26,678 nt of DNA from Tubiluchus corallicola (lineage: Eukaryota > Priapulida > Priapulimorpha > Priapulimorphida > Tubiluchidae): contig JAQGDQ010000492.1 in assembly GCA_030141605.1 (NCBI GenBank), forward strand, positions 138,847 to 165,524, read 5' to 3'. This document shows, one piece after another, positions 10,214 through 19,590 of this stretch. The first letter of the stretch is position 1. Each line of letters opens with the position of its first letter. The notes under the pieces are model-generated. The model did no database searches. It was not told the origin of the DNA and saw only the letters and a list, made by a program, of their open reading frames with translations. Made by a program: the position numbers and the translations under genes.

Positions 10214-10954
10214 GAAACAAGAAACTTCGTTGCACGTGCGATTTAAAATGGGTTTTACCAAAACATTGGAAAGGTTCGTCAGTTCAATGTACGACTGACG
10301 CAGGCAATACGTTCAACGTAGAATATTTTTACGACGAGGATTTTTTCCGCTACCGATTGAACTGTACAAACGCTACTACTACGACTACTACAGCAGCGAC
10401 AACAACAACTGCAGCGCCAAAAGTGGAATGTACAATCACCAGTCCCATTCGTGAATGCGACGCACGCATACGTAATAACAGAACGTGCATCATCTACTGT
10501 GGTATGAAAGCGGGTACGGAAGTTTCCAGCAGCATAATAACAAAACTATCAGCCGTCGCACCGCCCTTTTTTCATAAACTGTGGATAGAGAAGTATAAAG
10601 ACGAAGAACTTCCTGAGAGCTTTATTTCCGGAAAGACTGTTGAACAACTTCACCTGACACGTTCCGACCTGATAATGCTAGACAATTTTGCCATTTATGG
10701 GAACATAACCAAGTCTATCGAACTGTCTAATCTGCCCTCACTCAAGATTATTCATCCTCGGGCACTTTACAAAATGAACCACGTGATTCAAATAACTATA
10801 TCAGATTGCAGACAATTAGCAAGTGTCAATTTGGACCTGTCTAACAATGTTCGCATTTCATCTATTGTGATTATGGGAACCTCACTTCAGCAAATGAACA
10901 GGCCTGTCCTCCATCCTGACAGGTATCCACGTGAAATATTTCTACAAATTACAG
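10214..10954 (+). CDS. Internal exon of LRR-domain protein (LRRCT cap, Thr-rich stalk, LRRs)
   Basis: This 741-bp exon (247 codons) is bounded by an acceptor (TTTTGCAG) and a donor (GTAACT), both phase 1. It begins with an LRRCT cap: GNKKLRCTCDLKW, then a Cys near residue 27. A low-complexity TTTTTTAATTTTAAP stalk follows at about residues 55-70, a likely O-glycosylated linker, then a Cys-containing segment (ECTITSPIRECDAR and CIIYCG). After that come LRR-like strands, for example IELSNLPSLKIIHPRALYKM and VNLDLSNNVRISSIVIMGTS. The downstream exon at 11769 continues the frame with a second LRRCT cap, giving repeated [LRRCT-linker-LRR] modules of a cell-surface or secreted protein. The exon is paralogous to the minus-strand exon at 615-1334. 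It is longer there by the Thr stalk. The ligand is unknown; recognition or adhesion is inferred from the domain type alone. Confidence 0.8.
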
Positions 10955-11768
10955 GTAACTTTTATTAACTGTTTAATTTGCTGCTCAGAGAAATTGGCAA
11001 CATTTTTGTATCTTTTAGCGAGTGGTGCCTATATTAGCTTCCGCTATGAACAAAATTTCTCCAATTCTTATGTTACTTTAACTTGTAAATAAAAAATCAG
11101 AAGTACAGTTATTTGCTACCTGTTTGTTCAAATTTACACTCGATGCAATTAAGGAAAGGAAAACCTTCCTAGAAGATACATTAGTTACATACAAGAAGAT
11201 ACTAGAAGAAATCGTTAGTTTTATTCACCTGTACCCTATATAAAAATGCTATTAAATACTAGTAATATGATCTTTGCAAAACAGTAAATTCTTTTAGTTT
11301 TTATTTTAATGATATTTTATTGTGTTATTGCATATAATTTACCAATAGATTGTATCAGTATTGCTCTCCGTATGACCTTAGTAATTTTAATCATTTTCTA
11401 ATGTTCTTAATTGTCTTTTTCACTGTAAATGTAATTTTTTTGTTTTTAACTGTAATTTTTGAATGCAATGTTATAAATCCCAATCCGTTGCACCTGAATT
11501 GGTAAGTTACCGGCTGTTTACAGATAGATTTGAAAAGTTTCACAAATTAAAATGTGTAACTAATCATACCTTCCGTGAAATAACAAACGGTGAAAATGGT
11601 AGATTCCGAGCAGGGGGGGGTGAGTTGCTCTTTGTTTTATCTTTCTTGGCAGATTGGAAATATCGTTTAAAGTTTCTTATATCAAAACCCAAACTGGCAG
11701 AAATTGAAACAAAGATTTTAACTCTGCATTTAAGTATCGAAAACGCAACGTTTTTTCTTGTGCTCTAG
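10955..11768 (+). other. Intron between the two LRR exons
   Basis: This 814-bp intron starts GTAACT and ends in a pyrimidine-rich tract and GCTCTAG. It is AT-rich and contains a run of eight G near 11612-11619. A 101-codon ORF here (from 11463) has no recognisable domain and is treated as chance. Confidence 0.7.
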
Positions 11769-12010
11769 GTAGTCCTCTTGTTTGTAATTGTTCCATGAAG
11801 TGGACAAAAGAGGAGCTGTGGATTGGAGGAAAGCTCGACTGTGCGATTCCGCATAGATTGCATACAGAACAAGAAATCACCTTAGAAGAGTTTTGTGAAA
11901 AACCTTCTCACGTGTCACACGATGAACCTGCAGGCGGAATTCAGATGAACACGTACCTAGATGTGGTGGCACCATTTATTACATTAGTTGTCATCAACAT
12001 TCATAGTTAA
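11769..12010 (+). CDS. Terminal exon: second LRRCT cap and hydrophobic C-terminus
   Basis: Joining the phase-1 donor at 10954 to this acceptor restores a Gly codon and gives GSPLVCNCSMKWTKEEL, then LDCAIP and EFC, the C.C..W...C..C pattern of an LRRCT cap. It thus closes the LRR block of the preceding exon. After the cap come about 30 residues ending in a hydrophobic stretch (DVVAPFITLVVI) only four residues before the TAA stop. That resembles a GPI-attachment signal more than a spanning segment, but the stretch is short and this is inference. The ATG at 11795 is internal to the cap and is not a start. An ATTAAA at 12030-12035 could be the polyadenylation signal. Confidence 0.8.
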
Positions 12011-13896
12011 GCCTAATGAACGTTATGTCATTAAAGCAAAGCATTCTGTTCATGATCACAATGCCAAAGAATGAGAAAGTGCTTTCACCAAAGCGCACTT
12101 TTTTCTCCTGAAATGAATAAGACTGACCACTTGTTAAACAAACGAAAATTTTATCCTCTTAATTATTTGAAGTGCAGTGTTATTATTTTTATTTTATTTT
12201 ATTTCATTTGATTTTTTACTTTATTTTATTATATTTTATTATTTTATTTTATTTTGTTTCAGGTTAATGTTAACAGAAATAATCGCCTTGATAAAAATGG
12301 CTAGAATATAGTATGGGAGTAAACAGTGATCATTGGCGTTTAGTTACATTTGACCTATACTACATTCTAAAAACATAGATTAAGTTAGTATTAAACTGAT
12401 CAGGCAATATTAGAACATAAACGTACATCTATTCAATGGGCTCATGTCTAATGAGATTGTTTATGACTGTAAAAATTAAAATATTACAATAACAAAAAAT
12501 CAAACAATAATTAAATTTTTTACATTGCATCCTGTTTACATTTAAGTTGATTGGACGTACAGAGCACAAACTTCAAACAACAACTTCATAATTTTGCTTT
12601 TTTATGTTCAATTTTACAGGTAGCATATAATAAATGTTGTTTCTCATTGGAAGGTCATTGTGGGAAAATTTAAATTTAACTCAATCTAGTGCTGTTCTTC
12701 GCAAACGAACTAGTCAAAGAATTTGACATCCACTGTTCCTATTTTGTTGTGTCAATAAACAAAAACACGACTCCATTAAACGTTGCGTAAGGGAATTATT
12801 ATTATTATTATAAAACTTTTAAACAGAAATTCATTCCAAACCAAGTCCTCTATTTGCAGGGCAAAAGTAACGTAGTATTACAAATATTACAGATTATTAT
12901 CGTTATTATGGCTAATTAACACTTAACACTGTAGTTACAATATGAGTGGGTTACCTTTCGCTTAAAAAGTTAGTTGCAAATAAATACATTATTACCACCA
13001 TTTTTGTCATTGAAATGATCTTTACCTTTGGGTCATTTAATTCTGTTGAACTGTTTTGTTAACAAATATGCTACAAACATTACCAGAAAAAGGTCGGATT
13101 TTAAACACCACCGACAATTTGTTCCTTTCTCACAGCACCAGACCCACCCAGAGATCAGCAAATTTTGTGACATAGATTCGTAACGTGCTTTCAAATGACG
13201 ATTTATCAGGTTTTATACGCTCCAGCTTAAATGTCACATTCCCACAGTATTTACAAGTTTGCTATGCACTGTGATACACCGTAGCTATTGATGACCTCAA
13301 TGCACGAATTACAGTGCTAGAGAGGATCGACAATGTACACAGGAAAACTTTTTTCTGAACCATGTCAACAATAGCAATGGGGAATTAGAATTAACTGCGC
13401 CGAAGAAGCATACATTTGCATTAAGTTTAGGCAATAGTACTGTCGATTCTGGCTCAAGCGGGATGTCCAGTCAGTTCCTTTAATGGGCGTTTATCCCGTG
13501 CTCACAGTAACGGAAATCAAAACTGACTCTCCGTCAAACATCCGCTAGGTTTTTGATTTTAAAAATGGTGAGTGGCCTAGTTGATCACCTATTCTAGAAC
13601 AGCACTTTACAAGCATAATAGTACACATTCAAAGCAAACACATCAAAGCGATATGGGTTTTTGAACTATATGAAAGAGCAAACGAAGACGCGTTTCTCTC
13701 TAAAAAAACTATTACGAGCCACAGCAGTATTGGTCAGCAAACCGTATTGGTCAGCAAACCTAGCTTACAATGTTAGACACTTGAGGAAAAAATACTCTTC
13801 ATGTTTCCAGTGTGTCAAATAAATTAGCATACATAAAAGCAAAATAACAATTCAATATATCAGTGAAAAGGAAATCCTAATGCCTTTTATTATGCT
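12011..13896. other. Gene-free AT-rich region
   Basis: This follows the LRR terminal exon. It contains TTTTA-rich low-complexity DNA (12181-12256), a short (TTA)n run (12796-12811) and a 17-bp direct duplication, GTATTGGTCAGCAAACC, near 13725-13760. A minus-strand stretch around 13110-13260 reads CKYCGNVTFKLERIKPDK without stops for about 40 codons. I cannot match it to a family, so it is left uncalled. Confidence 0.4.
12181..12256. repeat. TTTTA/TTTAT low-complexity tract
   Basis: Imperfect pentanucleotide runs of ATTTT and TTTTA extend over about 75 bp. This is a simple repeat with no other signal. Confidence 0.85.
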
Positions 13897-13909
13897 CTAA
13901 GATTGTAAT

Positions 13910-14012
13910 ATTTATTCGGTAGCTTTCGCCCTAGTGGGCCTCGTCAGCTTATAGAAAGGCTGCTAACCCAGAAAGTGCTAGTAACCTGAGACATTCGGAC
14001 GAGAGCTACTGA
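13910..14012 (-). ncRNA. Hammerhead-ribozyme-like motif (degenerate)
   Basis: On the minus strand CTGACGAG, a GCCC-ACTA-GGGC hairpin and CGAAA occur in the order of a hammerhead core (CUGANGA, stem II, GAAA). The bases after GAAA (GCTAC, 13922-13918) pair with GTAGC at 14009-14005, next to CTC as a possible NUH cleavage triplet. That would make a type III topology with a long stem I holding an inner hairpin (GGTTACTAGC against GTTAGCAGCC). Faults: stem II has an extra G, and the base of stem I pairs poorly. Such motifs occur in Penelope-like elements and retrozymes, and an AATAAA follows shortly. It is probably a decayed ribozyme or an element 3' end; it could also be chance. Confidence 0.3.
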
Positions 14013-14032
14013 ACAAATATTATTTGACACTT

Positions 14033-14511
14033 GAAGGGCATTACGTTTTTTCTCTGCTAACGGTAACAAGTTTCGGGAACTCTCCCGTATTTCAAAATCT
14101 GTAACAGATGAGCTGAACAATTGGGTAAACAAAACAAGCGAAAACGTACTGCAAAACGCACAAAAAGTTTTTGGCAAAAGGTTAGACATAAGAATTGAGA
14201 CATTAAAGTACCAAAACCAATACTGTATATTTTTTTCAATTCAATTCAGTTTTATTTGTACAAATGCATACAAAGTACATTGGCAAAGCAATACAATATA
14301 CAGCAATACAAAGCAGTACAAAGCAGTACAAAGCAGTACAGAAAACAAAGAAAAACGCAACGCACTAATACAGACATTTTTCAACTGTCCTCATTTAAAT
14401 GAATGCGCTTTTGACAATGAGTGGCTACAGAAAGTACAAAACTTCTTCCACAAACAGTTCACTTATCAAGTTTCAAATAAAAAATTTCAATGGCAGAACT
14501 TACACGGGTAA
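14033..14511 (+). pseudogene. Unidentified ATG-less open frame, possibly a decayed element ORF
   Basis: A 159-codon stop-free frame runs from just after a TGA near 14030 to TAA at 14509-14511 and contains no Met. It reads like protein in places (SKSVTDELNNWVNKTSENVL, NCPHLNECAFDNEWLQKVQN). A +1 shift at the end continues as NERQKSGYKWVPSKNQSSYR for about 35 more codons. I do not recognise a family. It includes the 10-bp repeat at 14301-14340. It may be a frameshifted mobile-element gene, or chance in AT-rich DNA. Confidence 0.22.
14301..14340. repeat. 10-bp tandem repeat
   Basis: Three perfect AAGCAGTACA units follow one imperfect unit (CAGCAATACA). Confidence 0.85.
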
Positions 14512-14771
14512 ATATAAACGAGCGGCAAAAGTCTGGATACAAATGGGTGCCCTCCAAAAATCAATCATCATATCGGCTTTTGGGCAAAAAACCAGCATCT
14601 GGCCTTGACAAAATGCCAAAGTTATGTTTTTAAAAGCACGACAAATCAAATTACAGTGATCCTAGCAATTATAGCCTATCACAATTTCACCTTGTTATAA
14701 TAAATTAGCCGAAACATTCCCTGGACGATGAACGGGAAGGTTTAGGCTCGGTGGTAGTACCAGCAGATACC

Positions 14772-15090
14772 TGCGATTGCGATTGCGATTGCGATACTCG
14801 ACTCTCTCCACCTATCCGAGGCGGGCACCTTTATAGGGTGCAAAGTCTCTTCTTCTTTAACGCTGATCTTTTATTTGTCTTTTCCAAGTTTAATGTCTTT
14901 ATTTGTCTTTATCCTGTATTCCATACATTCGTTCACTAGATTTCTAATTTCTAGCAATCCTTCCTTTTCACTGTTCATTAATACTTCTGAGTTCAAAATT
15001 TTTTCCATTCTCCATATCTGTAACATCTAAGCATATGTTCAGTAGTGTCATCATCTTCCTCACACACTGGGCATAATACGTTTACAGAAA
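14772..15090 (-). mobile_element. LINE 3' end: zinc-knuckle C-terminus, 3' UTR and repeat tail
   Basis: On the minus strand LCPVCEEDDDTTEHMLRC (about 15077-15024) matches the C-x2-C...H-x4-C motif at the C-terminus of many LINE reverse transcriptase proteins. After a frameshift in an A/T run near 15000, the frame continues ILNSEVLMNSEKEGLLEIRN and ends KLGKDK at a TAA (14873-14871). About 75 bases of presumed 3' UTR lead into four ATCGCA-type hexamers (14795-14772), which could be the simple-repeat tail LINEs often end with. The 5' part is missing, so this is a truncated, inactive copy. It differs from the LINEs at 6620 and 24014, neither of which shows this motif. Confidence 0.65.
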
Positions 15091-17627
15091 CATAATAAGC
15101 TTTTTTACAAGAGCATTATTTAATCAAATCTCCACTCACTAAAATGGGAGGCGTTTCAGTTTTATGAATTCCTACTGAGACACTGCGGAATGTTTACTAT
15201 TGCGACAAGGGGCGCATCAAGTCTTTACGGTGCCCTAGGCTGGTAGCTCTGTCCAGACAACTCTATTGCGAATTTGTTATTGCTTATGTAATGAACAGAT
15301 TTAACAATTACTTGTGGTGTATTAGAAACACCATTAACCAAGTTTCTGCACAGTCTTTGTTAATTACATGTACTTGCATAGCGCTTATAATCAAATAGGC
15401 TAAGCAACTGCTTGTTATGTACTACATTGCACTTCGTTACGTGTCACTTGTTTAAACGATTTGCTCAGTAACTGCCTGTGGTGTGTTATAAAATGCGCAA
15501 TTTATATGAATTTGAAAGTATACACATTTCCTGAGGAGAATAATTTTGCCTAAATGTGACGCCCTAGGCTATAGCCTAGTTAGCCTATTTATTAGCGTGC
15601 TCTGATTGCTAAATCCCATTTTAATCCCGCTATTAAATCACATTTTAAGATGTCTGTTTGTATTTTTATTTTTCCAGTGTATTTTTATATTTTGTCTGTT
15701 TTTTTATTGTAGAAAAGAGCTCTAGCAGGTTATTTTATCCATGTAGATAACTGCATTGGATAAAATTTACCTTAATTCACTTTACCTTAACTTACCTTAC
15801 CTTACCTTACCTTACCTTGCGTTACCTTAACTCACCTTAACTTTTTTGCATAAGCAAGGCACTGTGTGGAATGGCCACGCATTATTGATCATGTTATGGG
15901 CAAATCTACAAATCTAATGATAGTTCGTGTTACAGATGAAGGCCAGCTAAGCTGATCTCTGACATCAAATTTGTTTCCTGGATGCCAAACTAATTAATTT
16001 ATAATGTGATACATATTTAACATAGCAAACACAAAGTTTCGCTTTTGTGTCTCAGAACAGAAGCTGATTCATTTTCTACTTCAAACATCTGCCGCTAATT
16101 AAGCTTTACATAAATTAACCTTTGCTTTTAGATTTCATTGGCTGCATTGAACTCTGTTATAGTTTTCATACATAATTTATGCATCTGATGCATCAAACAG
16201 ACGATTGGTGATTCACACTCCAATTTCAATAATAATTTCATCTCGTAATAAATGTTAACTTGACTTATAAAGAAATTCAAACGTAATACGGCAGCGGACA
16301 AAAATATGGCACGTTAAACTTCTTTAATAAAGTTGAGTTTTCTGCATTATGTGTCTAAATCAAATTATTTAGGATTCACTCAAGGAAAAGGATTAGCAAT
16401 GGAGTACTGTAAACCCTGCCATAGTGTCTTAATACCCGCCTTATGCCCATTTCACAGTGAGGATAAAGAGCAAAATTCCTTTAGGACAAATTCCTTGCAT
16501 CTTTTTCCTCCCAAAAATGGAACTCATTGCTTCCTATGGCGTATTTCACAAAGACGTCTCATAAGGAATTTTCCTCGTGGAATTAGTCTTGATTTAAATT
16601 ATGTGCGCAAAAACTTCGTGGTCATTTTGTTTTTTGCGTTTTCTACCCTTTCTGCTAAAGTTTGCGTGAAATGGTAGCGGCTTTTTCTGGGTGGTTCAGC
16701 GGAGTAAAATTTATGAAACTGGCTATGTTACCCACATTTAGAAAAGAACGCTTCCAGGATTCTACTTTTCTGAAAATTCGTCTAGCTTTAAAGTAACAGT
16801 AAAATTTCTCGCGTTCGCTGCTCTCCTGTTTAGATAAATGAATGGGACAAGTAACGACGGTATAATTAATTCTGAAGTAATATTATTATGCGCACAGCAA
16901 AAAGATGGAGATTAATAAAATATGTTACATATATAATCGCTACAAGTTTGCAATTCGCAAAGTAGCCGGACACGCGCAAAAATCACGTGATTTCTGTGGG
17001 AAATGAACTTTCATTCTGTTTGAGTTCTCGCGAAAAAATAGGAAATGATCTGAAAAGTTTCTGATTTTCTAACAGCTATTCCAGATTTTTTAGCGCACCC
17101 AGTGTGAAATGGGCCTTAGTTTACATAAACTAAACAAGTTTCAATCAATTTGGAGAAAAAGTTAACGCCCAATTAAAGTCAATAAAATGTTCGCCTGTAA
17201 TGTTTGTCATGAAAATTGTAGCTGAAATGCTTCTAATTATGGATTGTAATCAGTTATAACAATCAATAATTTCATTTTCTCACATTGTAAACAGTCATAT
17301 TTCACATTCTTTATTTTATTTTACTGTTAATATTTACATTTCTTTATTTTACCAATTCTTAAAGCACAGTAATACACTCTGAAATACGGTAACTCTCTCC
17401 CTCTCTCTTTCTCTTTCCCTATTATTGCATTATTATACCACAACCGTTATGATTACTGTGGCTTAACAACGCATTAAATATTTATGAAATCTCAATTAGT
17501 GAGTTGAAAGCTTGAGAAGAAACAAAGGACGGTGTTAGTCACGTATATGACTCATCTGATTTATTATTGAAACTTGATTAGACATGCACTGAAATTCCAA
17601 TTAAATTAATGTAATTCATCTGCTTTA
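15091..17627. other. Gene-free region with short palindromes
   Basis: I see no supported gene. It contains the perfect palindrome CTAGGCTATAGCCTAG (15564-15579), whose GCCCTAGGCT core also occurs near 15232 in probable dispersed repeats. It also has a CCTTA microsatellite, the palindrome AAATCACGTGATTT (16980-16993, CACGTG E-box centre) and a CT-rich run near 17398. A 114-codon frame at 16333-16677 starts at TTG, has no recognisable domain, and the strings CAAAGACGTCTCATAAGG and GGAATTTTCCTCG look repeat-derived. Confidence 0.4.
15781..15840. repeat. (TTACC)n microsatellite
   Basis: Imperfect TTACC/CCTTA pentamers run for about 60 bp. The complement is GGTAA, not the arthropod telomere unit TTAGG. 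Confidence 0.85.
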
Positions 17628-17914
17628 CAATCCCGTTGTAAAAGAGGCGGGGAAAAGACGGACTAAATATATGTATCAAGTAGACTTGAGTGATTAGTAT
17701 AATCCCTTTGCAAAGGAGGGGGGGAAGACGGACTAAATGTAAGTATCAAGTAGTCTTGAGTGGTTAGTATAATCCCGTTGCAAAGGAGGCGGGGAGAAGA
17801 CAGACTAAATATAAGTATCAATTAGACTTGAGTGGCTAGTACAATTCTGTTGCAAAGGAAGCGGGGAGAAGACGGACTAAATATAAGTATCAAGTAGTCT
17901 TGAGTGGCTAGCAC
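17628..17914. repeat. 72-bp tandem repeat, 4 copies
   Basis: Four diverged units of 70-73 bp start near 17628, 17701, 17771 and 17843. Each contains AATCCCGTTGCAAAGGAGG, GACGGACTAAATATAAG and AGTAGACTTGAGTGGCTAG. The array ends where the integrase pseudogene begins. Confidence 0.9.
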
Positions 17915-19000
17915 AAACACCTTGTATTAGACTACGAGCCACGCAGAACTCCATTGTTTTGACCAACAGGGTCCGGTTTTGCTTTAAACAAATCCACTCA
18001 ATAACTAATGCGTTATTTGCTTAAAAATCCCCACCAGTTTTCAACGCGTTGATTTCACGCACTCGATCCAGCCATGTATGATTTTCTGTGTAACCTGTAA
18101 GTTCCACTACGTCTTAGAAATTGCTGGAAGGAAAGAACATGTCCATCTCTGTTCCAAAATCGCCCCTTACGATAAGTGGACAACCAACACATTCTTTCAC
18201 TGCAACTAAAAATACGGCCAAATCACGTTGAAACACCGCTTCTCGTCTGATCACCGAAGTTAGGCAACGTATAGCCTGGTTAGTACGTGGATGGGTAACC
18301 GCCTAGGAATAACTGGTGCTGTAGGCCTGCGGGATGCTCACACTGTATCTCGACACTAGGCAGGGCAGCTGCACAAGCAGCCAATGGCTAGAGGGCGGAG
18401 GACTCAACAGCCATGTGTAGAGAAGTAAACCTTTCAAATCAGGAGTGGAGCCCCGAAGGCGGACCAGTGCAGCATGCTCACTGACTCCAGCAGCTCCTGC
18501 AGCCAACCTGGTGCCAGACGTATCGCCCTGCTTTCCTTTGGACTACAGCAGCGAGGAAGAGAGGGGGTTCCTGTTGTCTGGGCAACTCAGGATCTCCATA
18601 CACCCTGCCCAAGCGTGCGCCCTGGAGACGTTCAAGGATCGGAGCTCCATCAATGTGATCAATAACTGACTCTTGAAGCACATTCCGTTGTCTTCCGAGA
18701 CAGAAGGATGCCAACTAACTAAAAAAAATACCCTTCTATGCTTGAAGGATTACTGTTACCGTTCAATCAAAATATTTTTCGCGAGATACCACCTATACTA
18801 TACTATGCACAGACCATAAGGTTTTTATTTGTCGTAACTGTCAACATGCCGTATAAATTTGGCCCGCTAGCACAATACGCACGTCGGACACGGCGTATAA
18901 TATTCTTGCTATTCTGTAACAACAATATTCTTAAGTCAACCATTAGTGTTGGCAATACGCGCAATTTTGATAAGCCAAAATCACTCTTGCGTTTTTAATA
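17915..19000 (-). pseudogene. Integrase-core (DDE) element-derived gene, broken and split by a SINE
   Basis: Read on the minus strand, this is a decayed gene of the metazoan integrase-core family, which has an rve-like DDE fold and usually derives from transposons. In order: a basic stretch and GPN (RRVRRAYCASGPN, about 18898-18860); HVDSYDK (18848-18828) with the first catalytic Asp, followed after a stop by KPYGLCI; GGISRKIF; then, beyond the inserted SINE, KECVGCPLIVRGDFGTE (to 18147) with the second Asp; and NQRVENWWGFLSK (18054-18022) with the likely catalytic Glu. A trace of the downstream helix (MEFCVARSLIQ) lies near 17945. Frames shift repeatedly and several stops occur, so no protein is made. 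The upstream limit near 19000 is approximate. Confidence 0.75.
18216..18716 (+). mobile_element. 5S rRNA-derived SINE with target-site duplications
   Basis: The first 110 bases closely follow 5S rRNA from its ACGGCC start to its GTGCTGTAGGC end. Conserved blocks include TCTCGTCTGATC, GCCTGGTTAGTAC and GGATGGGTAACCGCC. The last two cover the internal RNA polymerase III promoter (intermediate element and C box). A GC-rich body of about 390 bp follows, unlike the AT-rich surroundings, with no known tail recognised by me. The element interrupts the integrase pseudogene. AACTAAAAATAC (18204-18215) and AACTAAAAAAAATAC (18717-18731) flank it as target-site duplications that differ only in the A run. 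Because TAC also belongs to 5S, the exact left border could be three bases earlier. A 5S gene is excluded by the divergence in the first half and the long body. ORFs inside the body are not genes. Confidence 0.75.
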
Positions 19001-19325
19001 TAAGAAAAAGATCTAAAAAATAATTATAATTTAAAAAAACTAAAAACATTCATGAAAATGAAACACAATTGTAGCAATTAGCTTGTATTATGTAAAATGT
19101 TACTGTTTCCCTGAGGAAAGAGGCAAGCAGACCCTGTGATGGGCCGCATACTGTGTGAAAAAGAAATGCATTCTTAACTGATTAGGAATCTATTGGAGGT
19201 TTTGTCTTCACTTGTTATTTAGTGAAAGGATAATTGCCTTTAAGCACTACACTTCTATAAAATTATTAAACACCAAAATAATAGTCAGAAATGTGAAAGT
19301 AACGCGTAATATGTATTTATTATTA

Positions 19326-19351
19326 GAGAGGAGAGAGAGAGACAGAGAGAA

Positions 19352-19383
<32 letters not shown>

Positions 19384-19384
19384 C
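19326..19384. repeat. GA-rich microsatellite
   Basis: GAGAGA runs with occasional GACAGA and GAAAGA interruptions over about 60 bp. Confidence 0.92.
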
Positions 19385-19483
19385 GAGCAAGAGAAATCCT
19401 CTTTATCTTGTTCAGCGATTTCCGCAATTGAAATTCGCAGACCACTTCAAAAACGAGCCATTTTTCATGTTTCTACAGGTAAC

Positions 19484-19590
19484 TTAAAGGAAGCCATGAT
19501 GGTTTTTCATATACTACCCCATTTTCAAGTCCGATAAAAAGGAAGCATTTTAACACAATTAGTACTGCAAAACTGTTTCTGATAATTAAA
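19484..19590 (+). repeat. Dispersed repeat, copy B
   Basis: It matches 1378-1480 (TTAAAGGAAG, TTTTTCATATACTACC, CCATTTTCAA, TGTTTCTGATA) with small indels. The similarity fades after about 19590. Confidence 0.6.

Noticed and set aside
10041-10298. 85-codon plus-strand ORF with GGGCACTTGCCC palindrome upstream of the LRR exon
   Set aside because: It overlaps the LRR exon in another frame, has no recognisable domain, and the palindrome is too short to define an element.
15781-15840. Telomeric repeat remnant
   Set aside because: The unit is TTACC/GGTAA, not TTAGG or TTAGGG, so a simple microsatellite is the better reading.
18213-18328. Functional 5S rRNA gene
   Set aside because: The first half is diverged from 5S, it is flanked by target-site duplications, and it continues into a SINE-like body.
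18303-18714. ORFs on both strands between 18.3 and 18.7 kb
   Set aside because: They lie in the GC-rich body of the 5S-derived SINE, where long chance frames are expected.
18738-18998. 86-codon plus-strand ORF
   Set aside because: It is the antisense shadow of the integrase-core pseudogene, which explains the sequence on the minus strand.
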